From Caballeronia sordidicola (GTDB lineage Bacteria > Pseudomonadota > Gammaproteobacteria > Burkholderiales > Burkholderiaceae), in NCBI RefSeq assembly GCF_002220365.1, contig NZ_MTHB01000109.1, positions 179,161 through 243,160 of the forward strand: DNA of 64,000 nt. The letters run 5' to 3'. This document shows positions 18,342 through 27,438 of the stretch, one piece after another. Each line of letters starts with the position of its first letter. Position 1 is the stretch's first letter. The notes below the pieces were generated by a model that was not told the origin of the DNA, did not search any database, and saw only the letters and a program-made list of their open reading frames with translations. The translations under genes and the position numbers were made by a program.

Positions 18342-19700
18342 TCAGGTCAATCCCGGAATCCAGGACGTACCGGCCAACGGCACCCGCGCCATGGCCGCGG
18401 CTTCTACCGTCAGTGCCACCAGATCCTCAGGCTCGAGGTGATGGACATTCTGCTTGCCGCAAGCCCGCGCGATCGTCGTCAGTTCCATGTTCAGCGTCTT
18501 GAGATAATTGCGTACCCGACGCGAGCCTTCTTCGGGCTGCACGCGCTGTTCAAGCAACGTGTCCTGGGTCGTGACGCCGACCGGGCATTTGCCGGTATGA
18601 CAATGATGGCAAAAACCGGCCGATGTACCCAGCGCCGCATAATCCACCGCTGCCGAATGCAGGCCACCGTTTTGAAAATACGTATCGCTGTTGCAACCCA
18701 GCGCCATCAACATGCCTTGCCCGATCGCCACGGCATCCGCACCCATCGCCAGGGCCTTCGCAATGTCGGCACCGGTGCGAATCCCGCCCGACACGATCAA
18801 TTGCACCTGCCCCTTCATGTTCAGATCTTCAAGCGCGTCCACCGCCTGACGAACGGCCGCCAGCGTCGGAATGCCGACGTTCTCGATAAAACATGTCTGC
18901 GTCGCGGCCGTGCCACCCTGCATGCCATCGATCACGACTACATCGGCGCCGGCGTGAACGGCAAGCTTCACGTCGTTGAAGGTGCGCGTTGCGCCGACCT
19001 TCACATAAATCGGCTTTTCCCAATCCGTGATCTCGCGTAACTCCTGGATCTTGATCAAGAGGTCGTCGGGACCAGTCCAATCGGGATGACGGCTTGCCGA
19101 ACGCTGGTCGATACCCGCGGGGAGCGTGCGCATGGCAGCCACGCGCGGGTTGACCTTCTGCCCGAGCAACATGCCGCCGCCGCCCGGCTTCGCACCCTGC
19201 CCGATGACTATTTCTATTGCATCAGCGCGGCGCACGTCGTCGGGATTCCAGCCATAGCGTGACGGCAGGCACTGGTACACCAGCGTCTTGGATGAGCGGC
19301 GTTCTTCCTGCGTCATGCCGCCATCGCCGGTCGTGGTAGACGTGCCCATCGCGGTCGCGGCTTGCCCGAGCGCTTCTTTCACGTTCGCCGAGAGCGCGCC
19401 GAAACTCATTCCTGCAATCGTGATCGGGATATCCAGCACGATGGGCTTCTTCGCAAAGCGCGTACCGAGCACGGTCCTGGTCGCACATTTCTCGCGATAG
19501 CCTTCAAGCGGATAACGCGAAAGCGATGCGCCGAGAAACAGCAGGTCATCGAAATGCGGCACCTTGCGCTTCGCACCAAGACCGCGGATTTCGTACAGGC
19601 CGCGCTGTGCCGCGGTGTGGATATAGTCGATCGTGCTGCGGTCATAACCTGCTGACTCTTCTTGCTGCAGCCGGGCGAAATGAACCGGTTTGGCTTCCAT
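18342..19700 (-). CDS. glxD: FMN-binding glutamate synthase module (GlxD / N-methylglutamate synthase subunit C)
   Basis: 452 residues equal to the FMN barrel domain of glutamate synthase, without the amidotransferase and GXGXG parts, which are separate genes upstream. The FMN/2-oxoglutarate barrel motifs (ITIAGMSFGALS, GGGGMLLGQKV, VVIDGMQGGTAAT, VSGGIRTGADI) are clear. The Fe-S cysteines lie in GFCHHCHTGKCPVGV. ATG 19700 has AGAAGG just upstream and is preferred to TTG 19730. In rhizobia it is called GlxD and in methylotrophs MgsC, where the three modules make N-methylglutamate or glutamate from a glutamine-like amide. It is last in the glnT-glxB-glxC-glxD operon. Confidence 0.92.
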   Translation of the reverse strand: MEAKPVHFARLQQEESAGYDRSTIDYIHTAAQRGLYEIRGLGAKRKVPHFDDLLFLGASLSRYPLEGYREKCATRTVLGTRFAKKPIVLDIPITIAGMSFGALSANVKEALGQAATAMGTSTTTGDGGMTQEERRSSKTLVYQCLPSRYGWNPDDVRRADAIEIVIGQGAKPGGGGMLLGQKVNPRVAAMRTLPAGIDQRSASRHPDWTGPDDLLIKIQELREITDWEKPIYVKVGATRTFNDVKLAVHAGADVVVIDGMQGGTAATQTCFIENVGIPTLAAVRQAVDALEDLNMKGQVQLIVSGGIRTGADIAKALAMGADAVAIGQGMLMALGCNSDTYFQNGGLHSAAVDYAALGTSAGFCHHCHTGKCPVGVTTQDTLLEQRVQPEEGSRRVRNYLKTLNMELTTIARACGKQNVHHLEPEDLVALTVEAAAMARVPLAGTSWIPGLT

Positions 19701-19726
19701 GGGGACCTTCTCAGAAAAACGGAATG

Positions 19727-20416
19727 TCAATATTCCTGGTTCGCGTCGGCGTTCCAGTGGTAGAGGGTGCGCGCCGAAGCAATGCGTCTGAACGACATCG
19801 GATCGTGATTCAGTCCCGCGGCTTTCAGCAGATCGCGAACGGTGGAGACGTCGGCGTCGGTCATCTCTTCGTACCGCGCGTCAGCGCCGAGCGACTTCAC
19901 CGAGCCGCGCACGTAGAGCACCGCTTCATAGAGGGAGTCGCCAAGAGCATCGCCGGCGTCGCCGCAGATCACCATGCGGCCCGCCTGCGCCATGAACGCC
20001 GAGAAACTGCCGACCGACCCGCCGACCACAATGTCGCCACCTTTCAGCGAGATTCCGCAGCGCAGGCCCGCGTCGCCGTCGATCACGAGCAGGCCACCAT
20101 GCGCCGATGCCCCCGCGCCATTCGACGCGAAACCCTTCACGTGGACCTTGCCGCTCATCATGTTCTCGGCGACACCTGTGCCCGCGCTGCCTTCCACAAT
20201 GATGGTCGCGTGTTTGTTCATGCCGCCCGCGTAGTAACCGGCGTGTCCGTCGATCAGGACCTGAACCGGGGCATCCACGCCAACCGCCAGGTTGTGAGCA
20301 CCGTTCGGAGAAACGACCGTCACCTGCCGGCCTTCGAGCGTCTCGGGCGCACCGTGAAGAAACTGGTTGACCTCGCGGACCGTCGCTTTCTCCAGGTCAA
20401 AGATCACGCTTTCCAT
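19727..20416 (-). CDS. glxC: GXGXG glutamate-synthase module (GlxC / MgsB)
   Basis: 229 residues of the right-handed beta-helix GXGXG domain of glutamate synthase: GHAGYYAGGMNKHATIIVEG, GSAGTGVAENMMSG, NGAGASAHGGLLVIDGDAG and CGDAGDALGD recur with Gly at each turn. This domain links the amidotransferase and FMN domains in full-length GltB; here it is free-standing, as in GlxC/MgsB. Its start overlaps the end of glxB by 13 bases, so the two are coupled, and glxD follows after 26 bases. Confidence 0.92.
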   Translation of the reverse strand: MESVIFDLEKATVREVNQFLHGAPETLEGRQVTVVSPNGAHNLAVGVDAPVQVLIDGHAGYYAGGMNKHATIIVEGSAGTGVAENMMSGKVHVKGFASNGAGASAHGGLLVIDGDAGLRCGISLKGGDIVVGGSVGSFSAFMAQAGRMVICGDAGDALGDSLYEAVLYVRGSVKSLGADARYEEMTDADVSTVRDLLKAAGLNHDPMSFRRIASARTLYHWNADANQEY

Positions 20417-21312
20417 ACATACATCTCCTCGGGTGCAGGTTCAAACACTTTGGCATGCTTGATATCGGGCAAGTGCGCGAGCGACCGGAATTCCGATGCG
20501 ATCGCGACGTAGTCGTCGGTCTCGGCCACCACCGCCGGCTTGCAGGCAAACGGATCGCGAATCAACGCCAATTCCGTCGATGTGCCCATCAGGAAGGTGT
20601 AGAAACCGTCGAGTTCCTCGAAGCCCTTTTGCAGCGCTACCGGCAATTCATCGCCTTCGCGCAGCCGCCATTCGAGAAAGCGGCAGGCGGCTTCGGTGTC
20701 ATTGTCGGTATCGAAGTGAATGCCTTGCGGTTCAAGCATGCGGCGCACGCCATAGGGATTCGACAGCGAGCCGTTGTGAACCAGGCAAAAATCCTCGCCG
20801 GCCGTGAACGGGTGCGCGCGATCGGGTGTCACCGCCGACTCGGTCGCCATGCGTGTATGGCCGACAAGATGCGAGCCCTTCAGATTCGCGAAGTCGTAAC
20901 GCGCCGCCACTTGCGCCGGCGTGCCGATGTCCTTGTACAAATCGATGGAACGTCCCGTGGAGAGCAGGGACACCTTAGGATACGCGGCGCGCAGCCAGGT
21001 CTTCACGGTTTCCGGGTCACCTTTCAAGGTCAGGATCGCGTGATTGCCTTGCGCGTCGACCTGCGCGTGCGCATTCATTGCGCCGTTCAATGCAGCGGTC
21101 ATCCCGTTCCAGTCGAACCGATCGCCCTCGGGGGTGAACCCCGAATACAGGCTGAGTTTTCGCTTGGCCGCGTCCAGCGGCTGGCTGAACACCGCCAGCC
21201 CGGCCGAGTCGGGGCCGCGCTCGGTCATGCCGATCAGCATCGGCACCATCAATGCCCCAAGCTGCTCGCGCAGTGCCGGCGTTTTCACCAGCAAACCTAC
21301 GATTCCGCACAT
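20404..21312 (-). CDS. glxB: Class II glutamine amidotransferase module (GlxB / MgsA)
   Basis: 302 residues of the Ntn-hydrolase GATase II domain. The catalytic Cys is residue 2 (MCGIVGLLVK), exposed after Met removal; RGPDSAGLAVF, GHTRMATES and VHNGSLSNP are the standard glutamine-site motifs. ATG 21312 is fixed by this Cys and by GAGGAG upstream, although the frame is open further 5'. It would remove ammonia, or an alkylamine, from glutamine or a gamma-glutamylamide and pass it to the FMN module. It lies 11 bases downstream of glnT. Confidence 0.93.
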   Translation of the reverse strand: MCGIVGLLVKTPALREQLGALMVPMLIGMTERGPDSAGLAVFSQPLDAAKRKLSLYSGFTPEGDRFDWNGMTAALNGAMNAHAQVDAQGNHAILTLKGDPETVKTWLRAAYPKVSLLSTGRSIDLYKDIGTPAQVAARYDFANLKGSHLVGHTRMATESAVTPDRAHPFTAGEDFCLVHNGSLSNPYGVRRMLEPQGIHFDTDNDTEAACRFLEWRLREGDELPVALQKGFEELDGFYTFLMGTSTELALIRDPFACKPAVVAETDDYVAIASEFRSLAHLPDIKHAKVFEPAPEEMYVWKA

Positions 21313-21323
21313 CGTGCTTCTCC

Positions 21324-22724
21324 TCAGAAAAATTCCAGATAACTCTTCATTTCCCAATCCGACACATGCCGCATGTATTCGAGCCATTCCATACGCTTGA
21401 GCTTGAGGAATTCATCGGCGACAGGGCCGAGCGCATCGCAGATCAGGCGGTCGCTCTCGAGTGCATCCAGCGCATGCTCGAGGTTCTGCGGCAATACGCC
21501 AATGCCGTGTTCGCGCAGCTTGGCCGGCGACCACTCGTAGAGGTTTTCATTCGCAGGTGCGCCGGGCGACAGCTCGCGTTCCACGCCGTCGAGACCTGCC
21601 GCAATCACTGCGGCTGTCGCCAGATACGGATTGCACGCACCGTCGGGCAGGCGCAGTTCAATGCGCTCGCCCGGCACGCGCACCATCGTCGAGCGGTTGT
21701 TGTCGCCGTAGCTGATGTACGCGGGCGCCCAGGTTGCACCGGTCAGCGAACGGCCTACCACCAGCCGCTTGTATGAGTTCACGGTCGGGTTGCACAGCGC
21801 GGTGAGCGCCGGTGCGTGGGCCAGCAAACCCGCCGTGAAGTGATACGCAAGCTTCGACAAGCCCATGCCAGACGGATCGCTTTTGTCTGAGAAAAGATTG
21901 CTCACGCCATCGCCAATGGACATGTGCATGTGCATGCCGTTGCCGGGCCGGTTCGCGAACGGCTTGGGCATGAACGAGCAAATCAGGCCCATCTCGTTCG
22001 CGATCTCGGAGGCCGCCATCTTGAAGAACACGTAGTGATCGCAGGAGGTCAGGCAATCCGTGTACGTATAGTTGATTTCGAACTGGCCGTTCGCGTCCTC
22101 GTGATCGATCTGATAGACATCGATTCCCGCAGCGCGCATCGACTCGGTGAGCTTTTCCAGGAACGCACGCGTACGCGACAAACCCTTGTAGTCGTAGCAG
22201 GGTTTGGCGAGCGTATCGCTGGCATCGCACGGCTCGATAACCCCCGTCACCGTTCGCTTGAGCAGCGAGAATTCCGGTTCAAGCCCGGTAAACAAGGTCC
22301 ATTTGCGCTCCGTCAGGCGCGCTATCTGCTTTTTAAGCGTCACGCGTGCATCGTAGGCCCAGGGTTCGCCCTTGACATGGCCCTCGCACACAATGCGCGC
22401 CGTACCGCTTTGCCAGGGCACGGTGGTGAGGGTCGAGAGATCGCCTACCGCCATGAAGTCCGGGCCATTCGGCTCGATGCCCACGCCCCAGATCGCGAAA
22501 CCCGCGAACCCGGCACCCGCGGTGAGAATGCTGTTGAGGTGCGCGACCGGCACTGACTTGGCCTTGGCCACGCCGTGAATATCGACGAACTGCGCCAGCA
22601 CGTATTTCACACCTTGCTGCACGAGCCAGCTTTGCGCATCCTGCGCGGATTCAAAGCGCGGGACCGTGCCAAGCTCGGTGCCAAGCTCCGCGACCGGCGC
22701 TTTGCCGCCATCGTTCAGGTTCAT
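21324..22724 (-). CDS. glnT: Glutamine-synthetase-family ligase (GlnT / gamma-glutamylmethylamide synthetase type)
   Basis: 466 residues with a complete glutamine-synthetase catalytic domain: EPEFSLL (metal/ATP Glu), [21 protein letters not shown] (His), [20 protein letters not shown] and [10 protein letters not shown]. It belongs to the GlnT/GmaS group rather than housekeeping GlnA. ATG 22724 follows AAGGAG by five bases. Members of this group join glutamate to ammonia or to methylamine and other amines. Being first in an operon with three separate glutamate-synthase modules is the arrangement of the N-methylglutamate pathway genes (gmaS-mgsABC), so amine assimilation is likely. Which amine is used cannot be read from the sequence. 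Confidence 0.88.
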   Translation of the reverse strand: MNLNDGGKAPVAELGTELGTVPRFESAQDAQSWLVQQGVKYVLAQFVDIHGVAKAKSVPVAHLNSILTAGAGFAGFAIWGVGIEPNGPDFMAVGDLSTLTTVPWQSGTARIVCEGHVKGEPWAYDARVTLKKQIARLTERKWTLFTGLEPEFSLLKRTVTGVIEPCDASDTLAKPCYDYKGLSRTRAFLEKLTESMRAAGIDVYQIDHEDANGQFEINYTYTDCLTSCDHYVFFKMAASEIANEMGLICSFMPKPFANRPGNGMHMHMSIGDGVSNLFSDKSDPSGMGLSKLAYHFTAGLLAHAPALTALCNPTVNSYKRLVVGRSLTGATWAPAYISYGDNNRSTMVRVPGERIELRLPDGACNPYLATAAVIAAGLDGVERELSPGAPANENLYEWSPAKLREHGIGVLPQNLEHALDALESDRLICDALGPVADEFLKLKRMEWLEYMRHVSDWEMKSYLEFF

Positions 22725-22847
22725 CGTGACTCCTTGCATCGTCTATCGTTGGTTGAAAACGCCATGCTCTTTTGCATGGCCCGACTACGACCCGCTCGAA
22801 AATCACCCGTCCCGGTGCTCTGCCAAGCAAGTTCGTAGTATGTGCAC

Positions 22848-22874
22848 GAATTTATTGATATGCAACAATAATTC
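22848..22874. promoter_or_regulatory. Inverted repeat between glnT and the XRE-cupin gene
   Basis: GAATTTATTG (22848-22857) and CAATAATTC (22866-22874) form arms that pair except for one extra T, around an eight-base centre. It lies in the AT-rich divergent promoter region, about 120 bases upstream of glnT and 70 upstream of the regulator. This is a good candidate for the regulator's own operator controlling both sides. Confidence 0.5.
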
Positions 22875-22946
22875 ATGCCATGAAACATCTGGCACGTACC
22901 TACCTCAACTGATCTGCTAACCTGCCGTTTTCTCATGAGGCGTGCA

Positions 22947-23549
22947 ATGCAAACCGAGGATGACCGCAAGAATCCGCTGGAGCATTACCTTGGCGCGACC
23001 ATCCGCGAACTTCGCCAGCGCCATGGCTTGACCATTGCCCAGGTTTGCGAGCAGGCCGGCATCAGCCGCGGCATGTTGTCGAAGATCGAAAATGCCCAGA
23101 CGTCGACCGGACTCGATGTTCTCAACCGGATCGCCCAGGCCCTCGGCGTGTCCATGTCGGCCCTGTTTCGCAATTACGACACTCCCGACGGTGGTGCCCA
23201 GTTCGTCAAAAAAGGGGCCGGCATGGAAGTGGTCCGCAAAGGGACGAAACGCGGCCACACCTATCACCTGCTTGCCTATGACCAAGGCCCCAAGAAAATC
23301 TTCGAACCGTTTCTCATCACAATGGATGACGAAGCTGAACGATTTCCAATCTTCGAGCATCCGGGCACCGAATTCATCCACATGCTGAAAGGTGTGATTG
23401 AATACCGGCACGGCCAGCAAACCTATGTCCTGCATCCGGGCGACACCCTCACGTTCCAGGGCGATGTTCCGCACGGTCCGGAAAAGCTGATCAAGATGCC
23501 CATCCAGTTCCTGTCGATCATCCTGTACCCACCGACCGCAGCCGAATGA
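22947..23549 (+). CDS. XRE-family regulator with C-terminal cupin domain
   Basis: 200 residues. Residues about 10-65 are a lambda-repressor-type HTH (GATIRELRQRHGLTIAQV, then SRGMLSKIENAQTSTGLD), and residues about 105-195 are a cupin sensor (FEHPGTEFIHMLKGVIEYRH, then LHPGDTLTFQGDVPHGP). ATG 22947 has GAGG six bases upstream, favouring it over ATG 22935. XRE-cupin regulators of this shape control amine and amino-acid catabolism genes (for example PuuR). It sits between the glnT-glx operon and the RidA/FAD/ETF operon, so it is the probable regulator of the whole locus. Confidence 0.93.
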   Translation: MQTEDDRKNPLEHYLGATIRELRQRHGLTIAQVCEQAGISRGMLSKIENAQTSTGLDVLNRIAQALGVSMSALFRNYDTPDGGAQFVKKGAGMEVVRKGTKRGHTYHLLAYDQGPKKIFEPFLITMDDEAERFPIFEHPGTEFIHMLKGVIEYRHGQQTYVLHPGDTLTFQGDVPHGPEKLIKMPIQFLSIILYPPTAAE

Positions 23550-23906
23550 AGGCTCCGAACACTCACCGACATAGCAATGCAATGATCGTGCCACGTTTCC
23601 CATTGAGAACTAAAAGTTCATGACAGGAAACCATCCAGCCAGCATGAGGGGTAGCACGGATGGCAGTACAGGGAAACACGACCGCCTTACGGCGGTGCGC
23701 TGTTTGCCCTGCTTGGTGCGTCGAGGCACGCTGCCGGGTGGCTCGCTTATAAAGTTCATCACTAGCGCTTATGCAAAGTGCGCGATGAACGTGGGGGCAC
23801 GTTCGTGCTCTCCGTGCAGTTCTCATTTCATGACGGGCTGAAACGTTGGTCGGCAAGGCGAGGGTAATCTGCTTTCATCCGAGCCCCGCACCGCAGGAGC
23901 GTTCCA
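23550..23906. other. Intergenic stretch between regulator and RidA gene
   Basis: 357 bases with no supportable gene. The 3' part probably carries the promoter of the ridA-FAD-ETF operon. I found no close copy of the 22848-22874 inverted repeat here. Confidence 0.35.
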
Positions 23907-24299
23907 ATGAAAAGGCAGATCATCCGCGTCGAGCCCCTTTCCTCGTATCTGGAAAAATGGAAAGCACCAGCCTCCGTCATGACGAGACATGGCGATACCC
24001 TGTATCTTTCGGGCCTTCCTCCGTTCGATCCCGACACGGGAGAGGTTGTCAACGCGTCGATCGAACGTCAGACCGAGTTGGCGCTCGAGCAAATGAAGCT
24101 TTGCCTCGAAACAGCAGGGTCGTCGTTGGAGAACGTTTTGAAGTGCAACGTGTATTGCACGTCGGTCGAGAAGTTTGCGGCCATCAACGCGGTCTACGTT
24201 CGCTACTTTCCCCAGGATCCACCGGCTCGAATCTTCGTCTGCGTTCCCGCATGGGCGGGGAATTTCGACATAGAGATTGATTGCATCGCCGCCATTTGA
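23907..24299 (+). CDS. RidA-family (Rid/YjgF) enamine-imine deaminase-like protein
   Basis: 130 residues, standard RidA length. The conserved pieces are YLSGLPPFDPDTGEVV, the QTELALEQMKLCLETAGSS helix, VLKCNVYCTSVEKFAAIN, and the substrate-site Arg in PARIFVCVPAW, followed by FDIEIDCIA with the Glu that completes the site. With both Arg and Glu present it should hydrolyse reactive imines/enamines. That fits its place before an FAD amine dehydrogenase gene, which would produce an imine. The next gene starts 190 bases downstream. Confidence 0.9.
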   Translation: MKRQIIRVEPLSSYLEKWKAPASVMTRHGDTLYLSGLPPFDPDTGEVVNASIERQTELALEQMKLCLETAGSSLENVLKCNVYCTSVEKFAAINAVYVRYFPQDPPARIFVCVPAWAGNFDIEIDCIAAI

Positions 24300-24489
24300 A
24301 CCTTCTCGCTTAAGGCGAACCCGGAATGCGGCTGAAGCCTTCCAGGCCGCAAGTGGGCATCGTAACGACGATGAGCGCCGCCTGAAGTCTGCATCAATCC
24401 GCGCGCTCTGCATAAGTTTTATTAATACAAAGCGGCTTAGCATTTCTCCTTCCTACAATCCGCTCATCGATCTTCTTTCAGGAAGTGCC

Positions 24490-25677
24490 ATGAGCCATTA
24501 CGACTTCATCGTGATCGGCGCCGGGGTCATCGGCGCATCGGTTGCCCATCATCTCGCTGCGCTGGGTGCCAAAAGCGTGCTGGTCGTGGATCGCGGCACG
24601 ATCGGAGCGGGCACGACGTCGCAGTCATCGGGGCTATTGCGCACGCACTATTCCGTGCGGCAGAACGTGGAACTCGCGCGTTCGTCGTGGCACGCGTTCA
24701 ACAACTTCGCGGATTACGTGGATGACGATGAAGCCTCATGCGGTCTCGTGAAATGCGGTTATATGATCTGCGCGCCCGAAGGGGACAAGCTCGCGCCGTT
24801 GCAAGCTTCGCTCGATGCGCAGCAAGGCATGGGCATCGAGGTGCAACTGCTCTCGAAGGCTGAAGCGCGCGAGCGTTTGCCGATCGCTCAATTCGACGAT
24901 GCCGCGTTGATCGGCTATGAACCCGAAGCGGGTTTCGCCGATGCGTATCTTGTCGCAACCGGCTTCGCGCGTTCAGCTCGCCGGCGCGGTGTGAAGATCA
25001 TGGAGAACACGACCGTGACCGGCCTCGTGCGTGATGGCCGGCGGGTGACCGGCATCGAAACATCGGCCGGCACCTTCAGTTGCGGGGCGCTGATCAGCAC
25101 GCAGAACATCTGGACACCGGAACTCGCGGGGTGGATTGGCGTGCCGTTGCCCGTCAAGCCGGAACGCCATACTGTGCTCGCTCTGGAGTGCGACGCCGCG
25201 CCGTATACATTCAACATGCCGGCCTTCAAGGATCTCGGCTCGCCGGGCATGCTGTATTTCCGCAGCTACGGCGGCAGCCAGATGCTCGTGTCCGAAGGCG
25301 TGGTCGGTGAAACGTTGAACGCCCCTGAGACCGAGCAAGGCGACATCTCGCTCGACTATGTCGGCGAGGTCGGTGCCCAGGTTGCAGAACGTTTTACCGC
25401 ATACGAAATGGCGGGGCTCGCTTCATCGTGGACCGGGGTGTACGACGTCACGCCGGACTGGAACCCCGTGCTCGGCCCAGTCGGGGATATAGAAGGATTG
25501 ACGGTCGGGTTCGGTTTCTCCGGGCACGGCTTCAAGCTGTCGCCGGGAATCGGCAAGATTCTCGCGCAGCACGCGCTGGGCCACGCGAGCGACGTCTCGC
25601 TCGCGCCCTACTCGCTCGATCGTTTCGCGAGCGGTGCGTTGCTGGTCGGCAAATACGGTTCAGGCGCAGTGTCCTGA
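24490..25677 (+). CDS. DAO-family FAD-dependent amine dehydrogenase (sarcosine oxidase beta-like)
   Basis: 395 residues. The Rossmann FAD motif IVIGAGVIGASVAHHL is at residues 6-21, GTTSQSSGLLRTHYS is the flavin-binding loop of the DAO family, and GFGFSGHGFKLSPGIG is the C-terminal FAD site. Relatives oxidise N-methyl or secondary amines (sarcosine, dimethylglycine, N-methylglutamate subunits, PuuB). ATG 24490 has AGGAAG upstream; an open frame extends 5' but the family begins here. It is 22 bases upstream of both ETF genes and an ETF-quinone oxidoreductase follows, so electrons should go to ETF rather than oxygen. The substrate may be the N-alkylglutamate or gamma-glutamylamide made by the divergent glnT-glx operon (inference). 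Confidence 0.88.
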   Translation: MSHYDFIVIGAGVIGASVAHHLAALGAKSVLVVDRGTIGAGTTSQSSGLLRTHYSVRQNVELARSSWHAFNNFADYVDDDEASCGLVKCGYMICAPEGDKLAPLQASLDAQQGMGIEVQLLSKAEARERLPIAQFDDAALIGYEPEAGFADAYLVATGFARSARRRGVKIMENTTVTGLVRDGRRVTGIETSAGTFSCGALISTQNIWTPELAGWIGVPLPVKPERHTVLALECDAAPYTFNMPAFKDLGSPGMLYFRSYGGSQMLVSEGVVGETLNAPETEQGDISLDYVGEVGAQVAERFTAYEMAGLASSWTGVYDVTPDWNPVLGPVGDIEGLTVGFGFSGHGFKLSPGIGKILAQHALGHASDVSLAPYSLDRFASGALLVGKYGSGAVS

Positions 25678-25699
25678 TCGCTTCGACGGTAACCCTGAA

Positions 25700-26503
25700 A
25701 TGACCATGAAAATTCTCGTCCCTGTGAAACGGGTCGTCGATGCCAACGTGCGCGTTCGCATCGGCAGCGCGGGCGGTGTCGATACGGCAGGCCTGAAAAT
25801 GTCGCTCAACCCGTTCGATGAATGCGCTGTCGAGCAGGCCTTGCGTCTGCGCGAAGCGGGCGTGGCGTCGAGCGTGACCGTGCTTACCTGCGGCCGGCCC
25901 GTTTGTCAGGATGTGCTGCGCACCGCATTGGCGATGGGTGCGGACAACGCCGTGCTGATCGATACAGCCAATGCTTCGCCGGACTCACTCGGCATAGCGC
26001 GTCTGCTGCATGCATTCATTACTGCCGATACCGATACCGATACCGATACCGATACCGATACCGACGCCTACGGTCTCGTGCTGTGCGGCAAGCAGGCGAT
26101 CGATGACGACATTGGCGGCGTCGCGGCAATGCTCGCCGCGTTGCTCGGCTGGCCACAAGCGCTCAACGCATCCGCGATGGAAGCGGCAGCACGCGGTTGG
26201 CTGGTCACCTGCGGCGACGATGCGGGAACGGCCACCTGGCGCCTTGACGGGCCTGCCGTGGTCAGTGCGGACCTGCGCTTGGCCGAGCCTCGCCGCGTCA
26301 CGCTGCCGAGCATCGTGAAGGCTAAACAAAAGCCGCTGCGCACAGTCGATGCCTCTACTTTCAACGTCCCACTCGGCACACAAATACGCATCGTGGATAT
26401 GGCCGAGCCGCCGGTCCGCCAGCCCGGTATCAAGGTCGCCGATACCACCGCGCTGCTTGGCGCCATCGGTAGCGGGCGGCTATTTCAGAACGTGGGGGCA
26501 TGA
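25700..26503 (+). CDS. etfB: Electron transfer flavoprotein beta subunit
   Basis: 267 residues. The EtfB motifs are [12 protein letters not shown] at the start, [29 protein letters not shown] and [15 protein letters not shown]. It pairs with EtfA (the next gene, four-base ATGA overlap) and carries AMP while the dimer shuttles one electron pair from the dehydrogenase to ETF-QO. Start could be ATG 25700 or 25706; neither has a strong ribosome site, which suggests coupling to the upstream gene. A run of six Asp-Thr units interrupts the region between AFITA and AYGLVL and is an unusual insertion encoded by a hexanucleotide repeat. Confidence 0.92.
   Translation: MTMKILVPVKRVVDANVRVRIGSAGGVDTAGLKMSLNPFDECAVEQALRLREAGVASSVTVLTCGRPVCQDVLRTALAMGADNAVLIDTANASPDSLGIARLLHAFITADTDTDTDTDTDTDAYGLVLCGKQAIDDDIGGVAAMLAALLGWPQALNASAMEAAARGWLVTCGDDAGTATWRLDGPAVVSADLRLAEPRRVTLPSIVKAKQKPLRTVDASTFNVPLGTQIRIVDMAEPPVRQPGIKVADTTALLGAIGSGRLFQNVGA
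26027..26062 (+). repeat. (GATACC)6 hexanucleotide repeat inside etfB
   Basis: Six perfect GATACC units encode (Asp-Thr)6, followed by GAC. The unit is six bases, so gain or loss by slippage would keep the reading frame and only change loop length. Confidence 0.97.
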
Positions 26504-27438
26504 CCATGAGAAGTCTTGTCGTAGGAGAATGGAAAGACGGCGCGATCGCCGATGCAACCTTGCGCGTGATCAGGGCGGTGAGTGAGCGTGGCGTACCGGT
26601 GGACGTGCTCACGTTTTCGTCTGTCATGGCGAATGCGGCTGTGTGCGTCGACGGCGTCGAGCGCGTGCTGCTGGCATCGGACGACGTACCCAATCCCGAA
26701 ACACTTGCCGCGTTTCTTCAGCATATTGCTTCGGATTACTCTATGATTGCTGCGAGCCACCGCACCGCGGGTCGCGCAGCCCTTCCCCGCGCCGCCGCGT
26801 TGACCGGCAACGCGTTTCTCGCGGACATCACGCGTGTCGTGACGGCTCAGCGTTTCGTGCGCGGTCTCTACGCAGGCAGTGTGGTCGCGACAATCGAAAG
26901 TACGGGCGCCACGCTCTTTGCCACTATCAGGACGTCATCGTTCGCGCCCGCTTGCGCAACCGGCGGTGAGGCTTCAATCGTAGCGCTCGAACCCATCGCG
27001 CCGTTCACCGCAACCGTACTGATAGATCGGCAGGCCGCGATGCAAGACGGGAGCGATCTGGCGAGCGCCAGCGTCGTGGTGGCAGGAGGGCGAGGGCTGG
27101 CGTCGAAAGAAAACATGGACACGCTCGGCACGTTGGCCCGAAATATGGGCGCAGCGCTCGGTGCGTCGCGTGCGGCAGTGGATGCAGGTTATGCGCCCAA
27201 TGCCGCGCAGGTCGGGCAAACGGGCAAGACCGTGGCGCCCGATATCTATCTCGCGTTCGGCATCTCTGGCGCAATCCAGCATCTGGCCGGGATGAAGGAC
27301 TCACAGATCATCGTGGCCGTGAACAAGGACCCAGACGCACCGATTTTTTCAGTAGCGGATTATGGCATCGTTGGCGATCTTTTCGATGTCTTGGGCGAAC
27401 TCGATGCTCACGCGCGAGCAACGGGGGATGCCCAATGA
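26500..27438 (+). CDS. etfA: Electron transfer flavoprotein alpha subunit
   Basis: 312 residues. The N-terminal domain has the EtfA pattern ([35 protein letters not shown]). The C-terminal FAD domain is complete: [55 protein letters not shown] and [25 protein letters not shown] in this subunit accepts electrons from the upstream dehydrogenase. Its start overlaps etfB and its stop overlaps hutD, each by four bases, giving tight translational coupling along the operon. Confidence 0.95.
   Translation: MTMRSLVVGEWKDGAIADATLRVIRAVSERGVPVDVLTFSSVMANAAVCVDGVERVLLASDDVPNPETLAAFLQHIASDYSMIAASHRTAGRAALPRAAALTGNAFLADITRVVTAQRFVRGLYAGSVVATIESTGATLFATIRTSSFAPACATGGEASIVALEPIAPFTATVLIDRQAAMQDGSDLASASVVVAGGRGLASKENMDTLGTLARNMGAALGASRAAVDAGYAPNAAQVGQTGKTVAPDIYLAFGISGAIQHLAGMKDSQIIVAVNKDPDAPIFSVADYGIVGDLFDVLGELDAHARATGDAQ

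Noticed and set aside
18342..21312. GlxBCD genes considered as a broken glutamate synthase large subunit
   Set aside because: Each module has its own start, ribosome site and intact active-site motifs, and separate modules are the known GlxBCD/MgsABC arrangement.
20455..21342. 295-codon plus-strand frame opposite glxB
   Set aside because: Arg/His-rich shadow; the minus strand encodes the amidotransferase with catalytic Cys2.
26027..26062. GATACC repeat considered as an on/off phase-variation switch
   Set aside because: The unit is six bases, so slippage never shifts the frame; only length variation is possible.
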